Source: Gardnerella coleohominis (GTDB taxonomy: Bacteria > Actinomycetota > Actinomycetes > Actinomycetales > Bifidobacteriaceae). From it: DNA of 64,000 nt. Location: contig NZ_MNLH01000003.1 of NCBI RefSeq assembly GCF_002896555.1, forward strand, positions 186,001-250,000, written 5' to 3'. The position numbers were made by a program, and so were the translations under genes. The notes under the pieces were generated by a model. The model was not told the origin of the DNA. It made no database searches and worked only from the letters and a program-made list of their open reading frames with translations. Positions 33,534 through 42,217 of this stretch are shown here, one piece after another. How positions within the stretch are numbered: position 1 is the first letter of the stretch; each line of letters starts with the position of its first letter.

Positions 33534-35309
33534 TTATTCATCTTTTTTAGAGCTGTTATTTGTGCCATCGTCTGTAGCGTTATCGTCTGTATTGTCAGTT
33601 CCGTTATCTGTTGCGTTATCTGTACTATCGCTATCTTTGCTTGGATTGCTGCTACCGTCTTCATTGTAGTTGGAATCATCAAGTAACTTAGCTAATTCAT
33701 CATCCCAATTTATTGAATCAATTTTTTCGCTATCGCTACTATTTAAGCCTAAGCTGTCTAAAGAAGTATTGTTGCTATTAGAAGACTTAGAATCCGCAGT
33801 ATTTTCTACAGATTTTGCTTCTTTAGCATCACTTGTATTCTTAGCATCGCTAGTATCTTCAGTAGCAACAGTATCTTTAGCGTCACCAGTATTTTCAGTA
33901 TCCTTAGTATTTTCAATATCTTTAATATCTTCGATACTCTCAATATTTTCAATACTTTCAAGATTCTTACTATTTCCAGATTTATTAGAAGAAGAATTAT
34001 CTTCAGGAAGAGAAGGCAATAAATCAGGATGTGACCATAAAGAATCCCTTTCTTCAATGCCTTTTTCGCGTGTGATATTCTCCCACAAATCTGCAGCTTC
34101 ACGCATGCGCTTTGGACGCAGATGCAATCCAAGTAGAGCTTCAAACGTAACTTCAGCAGGTCCGCCTGCAGCGCGCTCGCGACGAGTCATTTCGCGCAAT
34201 TGATCTATATGAGGAATATGCGCCATTCCAGCTCGCCAAGTAACGCAATCCACCCAGCCTTCAGTTAAAGCAAGTAAAGTTTCCAAACTTTCTAAAGCGT
34301 GTTTTTGATCTTCTGAATCACTAAGACCAACTTTAGAAAGATTAATCGCTCCACTGATAGATTCAGGATTCATAGCGTCAACGCTACGCAATTGTTCTTC
34401 CATAGCATCCAAATCAATATTGATAGAATTTGAATACTTGATAATTAGAGATTCAAATCGTGGCATAAGCCATGGTACTGATGCAAATAATCTAGCGTGA
34501 GCCAATTCTCTTAACGCGAGATAATTCATCACTTCAGTTGTTTCTAAATTCCAAACTTTAGCGTAATCAATGCAATTATAAGGAATTAATCCTCCAGCAG
34601 GATTCTTCAATAAAGCAATACCTTGATCAAAACTTCCATGAACTTCATGAGATAATGCTCCTGCAGCAGACCCTAATTGCATTGCAAAACTTGTGTTAGC
34701 TAACAATTTCATAAGCTGAACTGGATTATTCATACCTTCAGGCAGTGGGATAGGAACAACGCCAGCAAATAATCCTGAAATTTCAGCATTATCTACATCG
34801 CCAAATCTTTCTGCAATAACAGAAGTAAAAGCATCGCTCATAGAACGAGCAACAGGATTAGCGAATTTAATCCAAGAATCAATAGTGTCTTCAACCCAAG
34901 CTTCACGCGAAAGAATCTCAGGAGTTCCAGGAGCTGGATTGAAATTAGTTGTTATATCAAGCCATAAATTTGCTTGACTTATAGATCTACGCGCTGAATC
35001 TGCAATATTTGCATTAACTGAGCCATTATCTCCAGTTGCTTGTTGCAAAGCCAATGATTGCGCTAGTTTGACGTTAATAGGGCCTTTTTCAAGAGTATCG
35101 CTCATTTGTGCAGGAGAGTTCAATCCTCCCATAGCAAAAGCTTGCATCATTGTGCGAACTTCTTCAGGGCTTGGTAACTTATCTGCATCCTGATTCATAA
35201 GTTGTTCGCGCACTTCAAAAGGAAGCTGATTTAACTGTTGCCATGCTTCTTCACCTTGAACAGGGCCGAAGCATTTAATTAGCCATTGATGTACTGCTTC
35301 TTCATTCAT
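33534..35309 (-). CDS. DUF2342/zincin-like protein with altered metal motif and acidic repeat tail
   Basis: A 591-residue actinobacterial protein of the DUF2342 (zincin_2-like) family, judged by SPAQMSDTLEKGPI, the VARSM...VIAERFG region and ALRELAHARLFASVPWL. That last segment corresponds to the HExxH site of zinc peptidases, but here it reads RELAH (267-271), so the first metal-binding His is Arg. Either this subfamily is not a peptidase or the site has decayed. After about residue 420 an acidic, disordered part follows with ENI/EDI/DAK/DT repeats (DNA 33780-33965) and a TDN tail. AAGGGA precedes the ATG. It converges with the helicase gene, 65 bases apart. Confidence 0.75.
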   Translation of the reverse strand: MNEEAVHQWLIKCFGPVQGEEAWQQLNQLPFEVREQLMNQDADKLPSPEEVRTMMQAFAMGGLNSPAQMSDTLEKGPINVKLAQSLALQQATGDNGSVNANIADSARRSISQANLWLDITTNFNPAPGTPEILSREAWVEDTIDSWIKFANPVARSMSDAFTSVIAERFGDVDNAEISGLFAGVVPIPLPEGMNNPVQLMKLLANTSFAMQLGSAAGALSHEVHGSFDQGIALLKNPAGGLIPYNCIDYAKVWNLETTEVMNYLALRELAHARLFASVPWLMPRFESLIIKYSNSINIDLDAMEEQLRSVDAMNPESISGAINLSKVGLSDSEDQKHALESLETLLALTEGWVDCVTWRAGMAHIPHIDQLREMTRRERAAGGPAEVTFEALLGLHLRPKRMREAADLWENITREKGIEERDSLWSHPDLLPSLPEDNSSSNKSGNSKNLESIENIESIEDIKDIENTKDTENTGDAKDTVATEDTSDAKNTSDAKEAKSVENTADSKSSNSNNTSLDSLGLNSSDSEKIDSINWDDELAKLLDDSNYNEDGSSNPSKDSDSTDNATDNGTDNTDDNATDDGTNNSSKKDE

Positions 35310-35758
35310 AATGCGTGTCCCTTATTTCTTTAAAACACAGTGTTATAGGAGTGTTATAAGACTATATAGCACAATCATTCTACCTGATAATTTAGTTATA
35401 TGCATGTATTGAAATCTTATTTTTGATGCAGTTTTGGGGATAGTTGCGTCTTGTAAATTTTAGGTATTAAATCATATTAGCTGAAGATTATACGCAGATT
35501 AAGCAAAAAACATTAATTATTTCGATTGTTTTACTGTTGTTCACATGTTGTTCATATAAAAGAGTACTCTGAAAGTGTTTGTTCGGATAGTTAGTAATAA
35601 TCGTTAATCTAAATAGTTAAAAATTTTATTGCAGCGCGTAATGTGAGATTGCTGTAAAAAAATAAAAATCAAATGATTAAAAGTAAAAAAGTTAGTAATT
35701 CAATTATTAGGTAAGGAGGAATGCTTGGCTTAGCAAAATTGCAGCCAACTGATTAATT
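35310..35758. other. AT-rich divergent promoter region with a possible leader peptide
   Basis: About 450 bases of very AT-rich sequence between divergent genes. The only gene-like signal is at the right end (see 35721-35756). No tandem repeat or strong hairpin was seen. Confidence 0.5.
35721..35756 (+). CDS. Possible 11-residue leader peptide coupled to the ABC ATPase
   Basis: TAAGGAGG, a perfect anti-Shine-Dalgarno match, lies at 35712-35719, followed one base later by ATG and the frame MLGLAKLQPTD, stop TAA at 35754-35756. The ATPase ATG starts two bases after this stop and has no ribosome binding site of its own; an in-frame stop at 35750 excludes an upstream start. This suggests stop-restart coupling. 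The weak point is the spacing of the site to the ATG, which is shorter than usual. Confidence 0.4.
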   Translation: MLGLAKLQPTD

Positions 35759-36502
35759 ATGCAAAAATTCCAAACGCTCTTAGAAGCTAAAAATTTAGGA
35801 TTAAAAAAATTTAAAAGATCTCCATTTTGGGATATATCGCTAAAAGTAGAGCCTCATCAAATCGTTGCTATTTCAGGCGAACATGGTTCAGGAAAATCTG
35901 CTTTACTTCTAACATTATCCGGTTATATGAAATTCACTACTGGAACTCTTAGCATTTCAGATATGGTTCTTCCTCGCGACTTTCAAAAATCGCGTGATTA
36001 TGTTGGTTTGGGATTGTTTAGTGGAATTAATGACTTTTACAAAACTCAAACAATAGAAGAAGTCTTAACAAGTGAGTTGAAACTTGCTTCTAAATCGAAA
36101 CTATTTTTAGAACAGTATAAGAACAACGTTAATAATCGTGAAGCCTTACGTCAGTACGCGTATAACTTACTCGCACAGTGGAAAGTGTTTTCTCCTCGCG
36201 AAACAGAAATAGGTGATTTAACTCCATACGAGCGAATGCGTTTAGCAATTGCGTTAGCTTTGCTAAAGAAGCCATTGTTACTGTTTGTTGATGGAGTTGA
36301 ATCGGAGCTTACAAGCGAGCAAAGCGATTGCTTATTTGCTGATCTTAGAGCGTATGTTAATGAAAACTATTGCTCTTGCATTGTTGGAGTTTTACAAAGC
36401 GAATTAGAAAAACAAGCAGATCAGATTATTTCGCTAAGCGATTCAAATTCATATCACGAGCATAAAAATAGTCTTAATGAGGGTGATACAAATGCGCGCT
36501 AA
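35759..36502 (+). CDS. ABC-type ATPase with degenerate motifs, partner of the YhgE-like protein
   Basis: A 247-residue nucleotide-binding protein with a clear Walker A (GEHGSGKS, 40-47). The signature reads GDLTPYERMRLAIALALL, where LSGGQ is expected, and the Walker B region is LLLFVDGVES, where the catalytic Glu after Asp is Gly. It may bind ATP but hydrolyse it poorly. The gene overlaps the following YhgE/Pip-like gene by 11 bases, so the two proteins probably form an exporter-like complex. Its start lacks a ribosome binding site (see the leader peptide entry). Confidence 0.8.
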   Translation: MQKFQTLLEAKNLGLKKFKRSPFWDISLKVEPHQIVAISGEHGSGKSALLLTLSGYMKFTTGTLSISDMVLPRDFQKSRDYVGLGLFSGINDFYKTQTIEEVLTSELKLASKSKLFLEQYKNNVNNREALRQYAYNLLAQWKVFSPRETEIGDLTPYERMRLAIALALLKKPLLLFVDGVESELTSEQSDCLFADLRAYVNENYCSCIVGVLQSELEKQADQIISLSDSNSYHEHKNSLNEGDTNAR

Positions 36503-38570
36503 TATTATTTCTCTTGCGTTTCGTGAGCTTAACAATACATTGAAAGGAAAAGCTCGAAAGCTTGTTATTGGAACCGTAGCTTTAATACCACTTTTATACG
36601 GATCGCTTTATTTATGGGCATTTACTAATCCTTATAAGACTTTAAATACCGTTCCTGTGGCTGTTGTTGTTGAAGACAATGGTGCTGTTATTAACGGCAA
36701 AATGCGTAACATTGGAAACGAAATTAAAACACGCTTAAAGAATCAAAAAGATGGTAGCGAAGGATTCCAGTGGAATTTTGTGAATAGTGATGAAGCAAAC
36801 AAAGGTCTTAAGAATGGCAGCTATTTTATGGTAGCAACTATTCCATCTTCCTTCACTAAGTGCATTGCTTCTGCGCAATACGATACTCCTACTAAAGCAA
36901 AGCTTCACGTAAAGTATGATCAAGCAAGCAATATGCTGGCTTCGCAAATTGGTAAAACTGCTTTCCATACTATGCGTAGCGAAATTAGCGAGGCGATTGC
37001 ACAAGAGTATTGGGAGAATATGTTTGCGAAAGTTAATTCCGCTTCTGATTCTCTTGGTGCTGCCGTAAATGGCGCTAATGCTTTGCATGAAGGCTCAAAA
37101 TCTTTGCAAAATGGAGTGAATAAGCTTGCAGATGGATCTAATCAGCTTTCACAATCTTTGAGAAAGCTTCAAGGCGGATTAAGTGAGCTTCAAAAAGGCG
37201 CGAATACTCTTTCTAAAGCAAATGTTCAAAGTAAAGAAGGAGCTCAATATCTTGCTCAAAAAACGCAAGATTTAGCAAATGGTGCTCAACAATTAAGTGA
37301 AGGAACTCAAAAACTATCGGCAGCAACAGGCGAATTCTACGATGGTGCGCAAAAGCTTGCAGCTTCGAGCAGCGAATTAGAAGAACGCGTTAAAGCTGGA
37401 AATGCTGAAACAAAAGCACAAATTATGGGTCTTCTTATGAAAGCTCAAGATCCTAGAGTTACTAAGGAAGATGTGCTTGCTAGCTTGCAAGGTTTGGCTG
37501 GAGGATTAAGTGAGAATTCTGATCTTCTAGAAACAAATCTTTCTGCGCTAAGTTCTGGAGCAGACAGACTTTCTACTGGAAGTTTACAAATCAAGGGCGG
37601 AGTTGACGCTCTTTCTTCTGGTATTGAAACTGTTAACGCTGGTTCGAATAAGCTTGCTGCTGGAGCGAACAAACTCGCTGACGGTTTGACTCAAGTAAGT
37701 AACGGTAGTGAGAAATTAAATAATGGCGTGAATGAAGCTGCACAAGGATCTGCGAAAATAGTTAATGGCTCCAATCAGCTTAATTCTGGAGCTAAGAAGC
37801 TATCTGATAACACTCCAAAGCTTGTTGATGGTGCTAAGAAATTGCATGACGGGCTTAAAGATGCTCAAAAGTCTGGGAAAATCAACAATATTGTGCAAAA
37901 AAGTAAGATGATGAGTGCTCCTGTTTCTTTGGAAGAACACGAGTATTCTCATGTTGAAAACTATGGAACTGGTTTCGCACCTTACTTTATTTCTATAGGA
38001 CTTTGGGTTGGCGCTCTTATGGCAACATTCGTGTTAAGAGTTATAGATAGACGATCGATACTTAATGGCATGAATTCGCTTAAGAGCACGCTTATTAGCC
38101 TTACGCCATTTGCGATTATGGGAGTTGTTCAGTCGGCTATTCTTATGGTTGTTGTTCATTGCGTTTTAAAGTTGCAAATTGACAATGTTGCCGTATTCTA
38201 CCTGCTGGGAGTTGTGGCGTCTATAACATTTATGGCGATTATGCAAATGATTATGACAGTGTTCCATATACCAGGTCGAATTGTGGCGATTGTGCTTCTT
38301 ATGCTACAAATCACAAGTTCTGCAGGAACATTCCCAGTGCAGATGACTCCATCATTCTTTAAAGCTGTTCATCCGTACCTTCCTATGACGTATTCTATTA
38401 TGGGATTGCGTCAGGCTATGGCTGGTAGAAACAGTGGGGAAATAGCTTTCTGCTTTGGAATACTAGTGATTTTCGGCGTTATTGCAATTGCTATAACAAG
38501 CATTGTTGCTCACATTAAGCGCAACGTTACAATGTTTGATTTGCATCCTGCTATTACGCTCGAAGCATAA
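36492..38570 (+). CDS. YhgE/Pip-family membrane protein (ABC-2-like)
   Basis: A 692-residue protein: one N-terminal span (about 25-45), a long extracellular region, and five or so spans in the last 200 residues (starting at FAPYFISIGLWVGALMA). The extracellular part contains repeated heptad-like units with LxxGxxxL and NGSNQLNSGAKKL-type sequence, predicted to form long coiled coils, as in phage-infection protein Pip and YhgE. Family members act as phage receptors or in export associated with type VII systems; the role here is not known. GAGGGTGAT precedes the ATG at 36492, better than an ATG five codons earlier. A terminator follows. Confidence 0.9.
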   Translation: MRANIISLAFRELNNTLKGKARKLVIGTVALIPLLYGSLYLWAFTNPYKTLNTVPVAVVVEDNGAVINGKMRNIGNEIKTRLKNQKDGSEGFQWNFVNSDEANKGLKNGSYFMVATIPSSFTKCIASAQYDTPTKAKLHVKYDQASNMLASQIGKTAFHTMRSEISEAIAQEYWENMFAKVNSASDSLGAAVNGANALHEGSKSLQNGVNKLADGSNQLSQSLRKLQGGLSELQKGANTLSKANVQSKEGAQYLAQKTQDLANGAQQLSEGTQKLSAATGEFYDGAQKLAASSSELEERVKAGNAETKAQIMGLLMKAQDPRVTKEDVLASLQGLAGGLSENSDLLETNLSALSSGADRLSTGSLQIKGGVDALSSGIETVNAGSNKLAAGANKLADGLTQVSNGSEKLNNGVNEAAQGSAKIVNGSNQLNSGAKKLSDNTPKLVDGAKKLHDGLKDAQKSGKINNIVQKSKMMSAPVSLEEHEYSHVENYGTGFAPYFISIGLWVGALMATFVLRVIDRRSILNGMNSLKSTLISLTPFAIMGVVQSAILMVVVHCVLKLQIDNVAVFYLLGVVASITFMAIMQMIMTVFHIPGRIVAIVLLMLQITSSAGTFPVQMTPSFFKAVHPYLPMTYSIMGLRQAMAGRNSGEIAFCFGILVIFGVIAIAITSIVAHIKRNVTMFDLHPAITLEA

Positions 38571-38598
38571 GCGTTGCTTATTTAATATTTAAATACTG

Positions 38599-38635
38599 GC
38601 CTGCGTAATAGTGAAAAGCTTTTGCGCAGGCTTTT
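38599..38635 (+). terminator. Terminator after the YhgE-like gene
   Basis: GCCTGCG (38599-38605) pairs with CGCAGGC (38625-38631), followed by TTTT. Confidence 0.8.
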
Positions 38636-38786
38636 CTATAGTTTCTCTATATCTATCTCTTCTTTTTCTATATCTTTTCTATATTTAATTAATCTATATT
38701 TTTCGTAGTTTTCAAATATTACAATGTCGTATTAAAATATTTAACTTGTTTGCTTATAATTAGTTAAAGCTTGAGAAGGGGTAGTT

Positions 38787-39965
38787 ATGCCTAATGAAAT
38801 TATGTTGAAACTAAAAAAATTTATTGCGTTAGTGCTATCGCTATTTCTTTTCGTGCCATTATGTGCTGGATGCTCGAATCAAAATAGCGCAAATACAAAA
38901 TCCGCTAATAGTGCAAAAAAAGTTAATGTTATTAATGCAAAAGTAGCAGCTTTATATAAAAAAGTTTTAGCAAACGCTGATAAATATAACTTTAATGATG
39001 CTGATTTAAAAATTGATGCTAGCCAAAGTAAGTATTCTTACGCGTTAGTCAATATGAGCGATAGGGATATTCCGGAGCTTGTTTTGCGGAAAAATTTGGA
39101 AGGTATATCACTGCTGAAGTTTTTTGCTGCAAATAAAGATTACAGTGATGTTGTTTCTTCAGATGATTTAATTGGCTCTGGCGTAGCTAGTGGCATTAGA
39201 GCTTCAGTATCTCAATATGCAGACAGCAATTCATTAAGCTATGTTGAGTGGTCTTCTGGAACAGGGGATACTGGAGCTTATAAAGTGACTATGGATATTG
39301 AGGATAGCAATCCTCTTAAACAAGAAAAATACTGGTCTGGAATAATCACTGATCTTCCTAAACAGAATGTAAAAGATATTAATTTTGTAAGTACAGATGA
39401 CACTACACTTCTCGATAATTTGGCAAAAACTGAGGATAATACTTATGAGAAAACCGTAAGCAATAAAGGCGGCGACTCTAATTCAGAAGATAAGGATTCT
39501 AAGAAGGCTGACAAGAAGTCTGACAAGAAAGCTAGTAAGAAAGCCGATTCTAAGAAAGCTGCTAGTGGCGAATCTTTAGATAGCAAGATTAAAGCTGAAA
39601 AAGCAAGCGGAAGGCAAGTAGTTTCTGGAACTGTGCGAGTTTTGTCATACAACCAGGTTCTTGAAGCGCAAAATATTCAAGATCCTAATCCTGGATCAGA
39701 TCTTAATCAAACTTTCATGATTCTTATTCTTGATAATAAAACCAGCGTTACTGTGCTTCACGTAGGAGATATGGGCAATCCGCCTCATCCTAGCGATGCA
39801 ACCATGATGGCGATTGAGGATGGTAGTCAGGCAAGACAAATTATGGAGAAGTACATTAATAAGAAAGTTTATATAAGCTTTACAGTAAAAGATGGAGTTT
39901 TCCCTTCGGATACTGGATTGCCTTTCGGCGAGCCTCGTTTGTACAAGCTTAAAGTTATTGAATAG
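38787..39965 (+). CDS. Lipoprotein of unknown function with Lys-rich linker
   Basis: A 392-residue protein with a basic N-terminus, a hydrophobic segment and the lipobox CAGC, so it should be anchored outside the membrane. I do not recognise the family. An N-terminal domain (about 50-215) is followed by a Lys/Ser/Asp repeat linker (DKKSDKKASKKADSKK, DNA about 39490-39570) and a C-terminal beta-rich part with GTVRVLSYNQVLEAQN and KVYISFTVKDGVFP. AGAAGGGG precedes the ATG. The next gene, a membrane protein, follows 40 bases later and may be cotranscribed. Confidence 0.75.
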   Translation: MPNEIMLKLKKFIALVLSLFLFVPLCAGCSNQNSANTKSANSAKKVNVINAKVAALYKKVLANADKYNFNDADLKIDASQSKYSYALVNMSDRDIPELVLRKNLEGISLLKFFAANKDYSDVVSSDDLIGSGVASGIRASVSQYADSNSLSYVEWSSGTGDTGAYKVTMDIEDSNPLKQEKYWSGIITDLPKQNVKDINFVSTDDTTLLDNLAKTEDNTYEKTVSNKGGDSNSEDKDSKKADKKSDKKASKKADSKKAASGESLDSKIKAEKASGRQVVSGTVRVLSYNQVLEAQNIQDPNPGSDLNQTFMILILDNKTSVTVLHVGDMGNPPHPSDATMMAIEDGSQARQIMEKYINKKVYISFTVKDGVFPSDTGLPFGEPRLYKLKVIE

Positions 39966-40005
39966 TTGGATTCATTCAGTAGATAGTTAAGGATAGGGAA
40001 TTATT

Positions 40006-41259
40006 ATGAGAAGCAAAGCCTTGTTAGCGTCTAATATTTTAGCTTCTATTTACATTCCTATTTTATTTGGAACTACTATTTTGCTAATTGAGCAAATCAG
40101 CAAAATTAGAGTAAATATTCCCTATATGTCTTTTGAGTTTTGGATTTTAATTTTTAAATTAGTTCAATACTCTTCTACAGCTCTTACTACTGTTTTCGTA
40201 ATTGTTGTTTTAGCTTTATTGCATGTTGTTTTATTTGTTTTAGCTATATTGCTTGGATGGATTGCATATGCTAGGAAAAGCTGGGGTACAGGTCTTGCTT
40301 CTGCGATTATTTATCTCGTAGGATCTGTGATTTTCCCAATAAGCTTGGTTCTAGTATTGCCTATTATGAGTATTGTTTTTGGATTTATTGGTGCGTTTGA
40401 TCAAAGAAAGTATCACAAAAAAGAAAAACTTGAAAATAATACAGTTGAAGTTAATTTGAGAAGCCATGATGATCATGTGATTTGTCAAGTATCGCAGACT
40501 AAAGTTCTTTTGCCTGCAAATAATTCAGATAATTTCCATAAAGACGGCATGAATGCAGACGCAAATAATAATATAGATGTGAATCATGCTCCCACTTTTG
40601 CAGGTCAGGCTCCTACTTTGGTTGGTCAAGATAATACTTTAGTCGGTCAAGCTAATACTTTAGTCGGTCAAACTCCTGCTTTGATTGGTCAGAATCCTAA
40701 CGCTTATGAGAATCAGCATATGCCGGTAACGCCTGCGCAGGTGACTTCTATGTCAGCAGCGCCTCAAAATGTGATTAATACTACTAGTGTTACTGATTCT
40801 ACTAGTAGTATTAATACTCAAAATGAAGGTACTAATCATAAAAATAATTCTTTTAGAGATTACTATATTTCTTTAAAACAAAGTACGACGAAAGTTTTTC
40901 AAAATAATGTGATTATTACAAAATGTCGTACTTTCTTCAAAAAAGAATACAAAGCTATTGAAGATACTATAAGCAACATTGATAATAATGGCGGCTCTGC
41001 AAAGAACAATACCAAAAACAACGTAAAAAATAATGTCGGTAATAGTGTTAGAAACAGCGCGAGAAACAACGCTATGAACAGCGCTGTAAATAATACTCGA
41101 AACGGCGCGAGAAACGTTAATAATCATGTTATGAACGTTAATAACGGTGCGCGAAACATTAATAATAATGCCACTAATGTTAACAGTAGTGGCATTAACG
41201 CAAATAATGTAATTAACGTTCAAAGCAATGCGAACACGAATGCTCCTTACAGAAGGTGA
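40006..41259 (+). CDS. Membrane protein of unknown function with Asn-rich repeats
   Basis: A 417-residue protein with three or four membrane spans in the first 130 residues and a long, low-complexity cytoplasmic-like remainder. Two repeat types are visible: TLVGQxN units coded by a 21-base tandem repeat (40610-40690), and an Asn/Ala/Arg/Val tail (40990-41230) with NNARN/NVNN patterns. I recognise no family. AGGATAGGGAA precedes the ATG. The organisation suggests a membrane anchor with a disordered, repeat-variable tail. Confidence 0.65.
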   Translation: MRSKALLASNILASIYIPILFGTTILLIEQISKIRVNIPYMSFEFWILIFKLVQYSSTALTTVFVIVVLALLHVVLFVLAILLGWIAYARKSWGTGLASAIIYLVGSVIFPISLVLVLPIMSIVFGFIGAFDQRKYHKKEKLENNTVEVNLRSHDDHVICQVSQTKVLLPANNSDNFHKDGMNADANNNIDVNHAPTFAGQAPTLVGQDNTLVGQANTLVGQTPALIGQNPNAYENQHMPVTPAQVTSMSAAPQNVINTTSVTDSTSSINTQNEGTNHKNNSFRDYYISLKQSTTKVFQNNVIITKCRTFFKKEYKAIEDTISNIDNNGGSAKNNTKNNVKNNVGNSVRNSARNNAMNSAVNNTRNGARNVNNHVMNVNNGARNINNNATNVNSSGINANNVINVQSNANTNAPYRR

Positions 41260-41310
41260 GCATAGAAGTGCGCATAGTTGCACCTATTGATGGTGCTAAA
41301 GCGTAAGACT

Positions 41311-41742
41311 TTACTTACTCTGACCTTTTCCGAAAGCACGCAAGCGAATTCCATTCCAATCTGCGCTAACAGTTAGAGGAGTGGCTGCGTTCATTCCTGC
41401 GGTTTTTGCTGCGGATTGAACTGTGCTTGAGCTTGGTGAGCCAGGACGTCCAGGTTTAGGAGTGAGAACCCACATTGGAGCGTCATCGCTTAGCATATTA
41501 GTTGCATCCATGATGGTATCTGCCAGCTCATCTTCATCATCGCCGTCACGCCACCAAATAATAACGCCGTCAACAGCTGAATCGTAGTCTTCGTCTACAA
41601 GATCTACGCCAGTAAGCTGTTCAATACTTGTGCAAATGGCATCATCGACATCGTCATCCCACAGCCATTGCTGTATGACATCTCCGGATTGGAATCCAAA
41701 TTCTTCTGCATGTTGAAAAGCTGTCTGTTCCACGTCACTCAA
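41311..41742 (-). CDS. DUF3052 family protein
   Basis: A 143-residue acidic protein of the actinobacterial DUF3052 family, recognised by AEEFGFQSGDVIQQWLWDDD, DYDSAVDGVIIWWRDGDDE, MWVLTPKPGRPG and SADWNGIRLRAFG. Members in other actinobacteria are small regulatory-type proteins of unclear function. The start is TTG (TTGAGTGACGTG) with no strong ribosome binding site. It converges with the Asn-rich membrane protein gene. Confidence 0.85.
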   Translation of the reverse strand: MSDVEQTAFQHAEEFGFQSGDVIQQWLWDDDVDDAICTSIEQLTGVDLVDEDYDSAVDGVIIWWRDGDDEDELADTIMDATNMLSDDAPMWVLTPKPGRPGSPSSSTVQSAAKTAGMNAATPLTVSADWNGIRLRAFGKGQSK

Positions 41743-42035
41743 TATATCAAATCGTCACGAAGTGCGCACTTATTCCGGCGTGTATTCGATTTTTTTGAAT
41801 ATTTGTTTTAAAACATGAATTTATTGAATGTGTTATTTATCACATATAAAGCACTGGTTATTTATAAGTGTTGCTTTCTTTAATTAATTAATACGAATGT
41901 AGTATCAAAAATCATAAGTATTTTTGATAAAAATAATTAGTATTTTGATTAAAAATAGTAATTTTTACGACCAATTTTTATACGCAATTTTTCAACACGC
42001 TTAGACACGCCTGAAAAATCGCGAAAATAACATAA

Positions 42036-42082
42036 ATCACTATATCTGGGTGGGAATCTTTACTTGAACCCTAGATATTGTG
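42036..42082 (+). promoter_or_regulatory. Tandem NrdR boxes upstream of nrdD
   Basis: Two NrdR-like palindromes, ATCACTATATCTGGGT (42036-42051) and AACCCTAGATATTGTG (42067-42082), lie with starts 31 bases apart, the spacing expected for NrdR pairs (about three helical turns). They lie about 140 bases before nrdD. NrdR represses ribonucleotide reductase genes when dATP is high. Both boxes differ from consensus at the outer bases. Confidence 0.7.
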
Positions 42083-42217
42083 CATGGTTAGGGTTATAGT
42101 TAACCAAGTTGCTATGAATTTGGCATGCAATATGCTCGATTTTGGCATTGAGTTACAAGTGAGGTACAAGTAACTCTTAGGTGTAAAGGAAAAAAGAAAT
42201 CAAGAAAGGTCTGTAAC

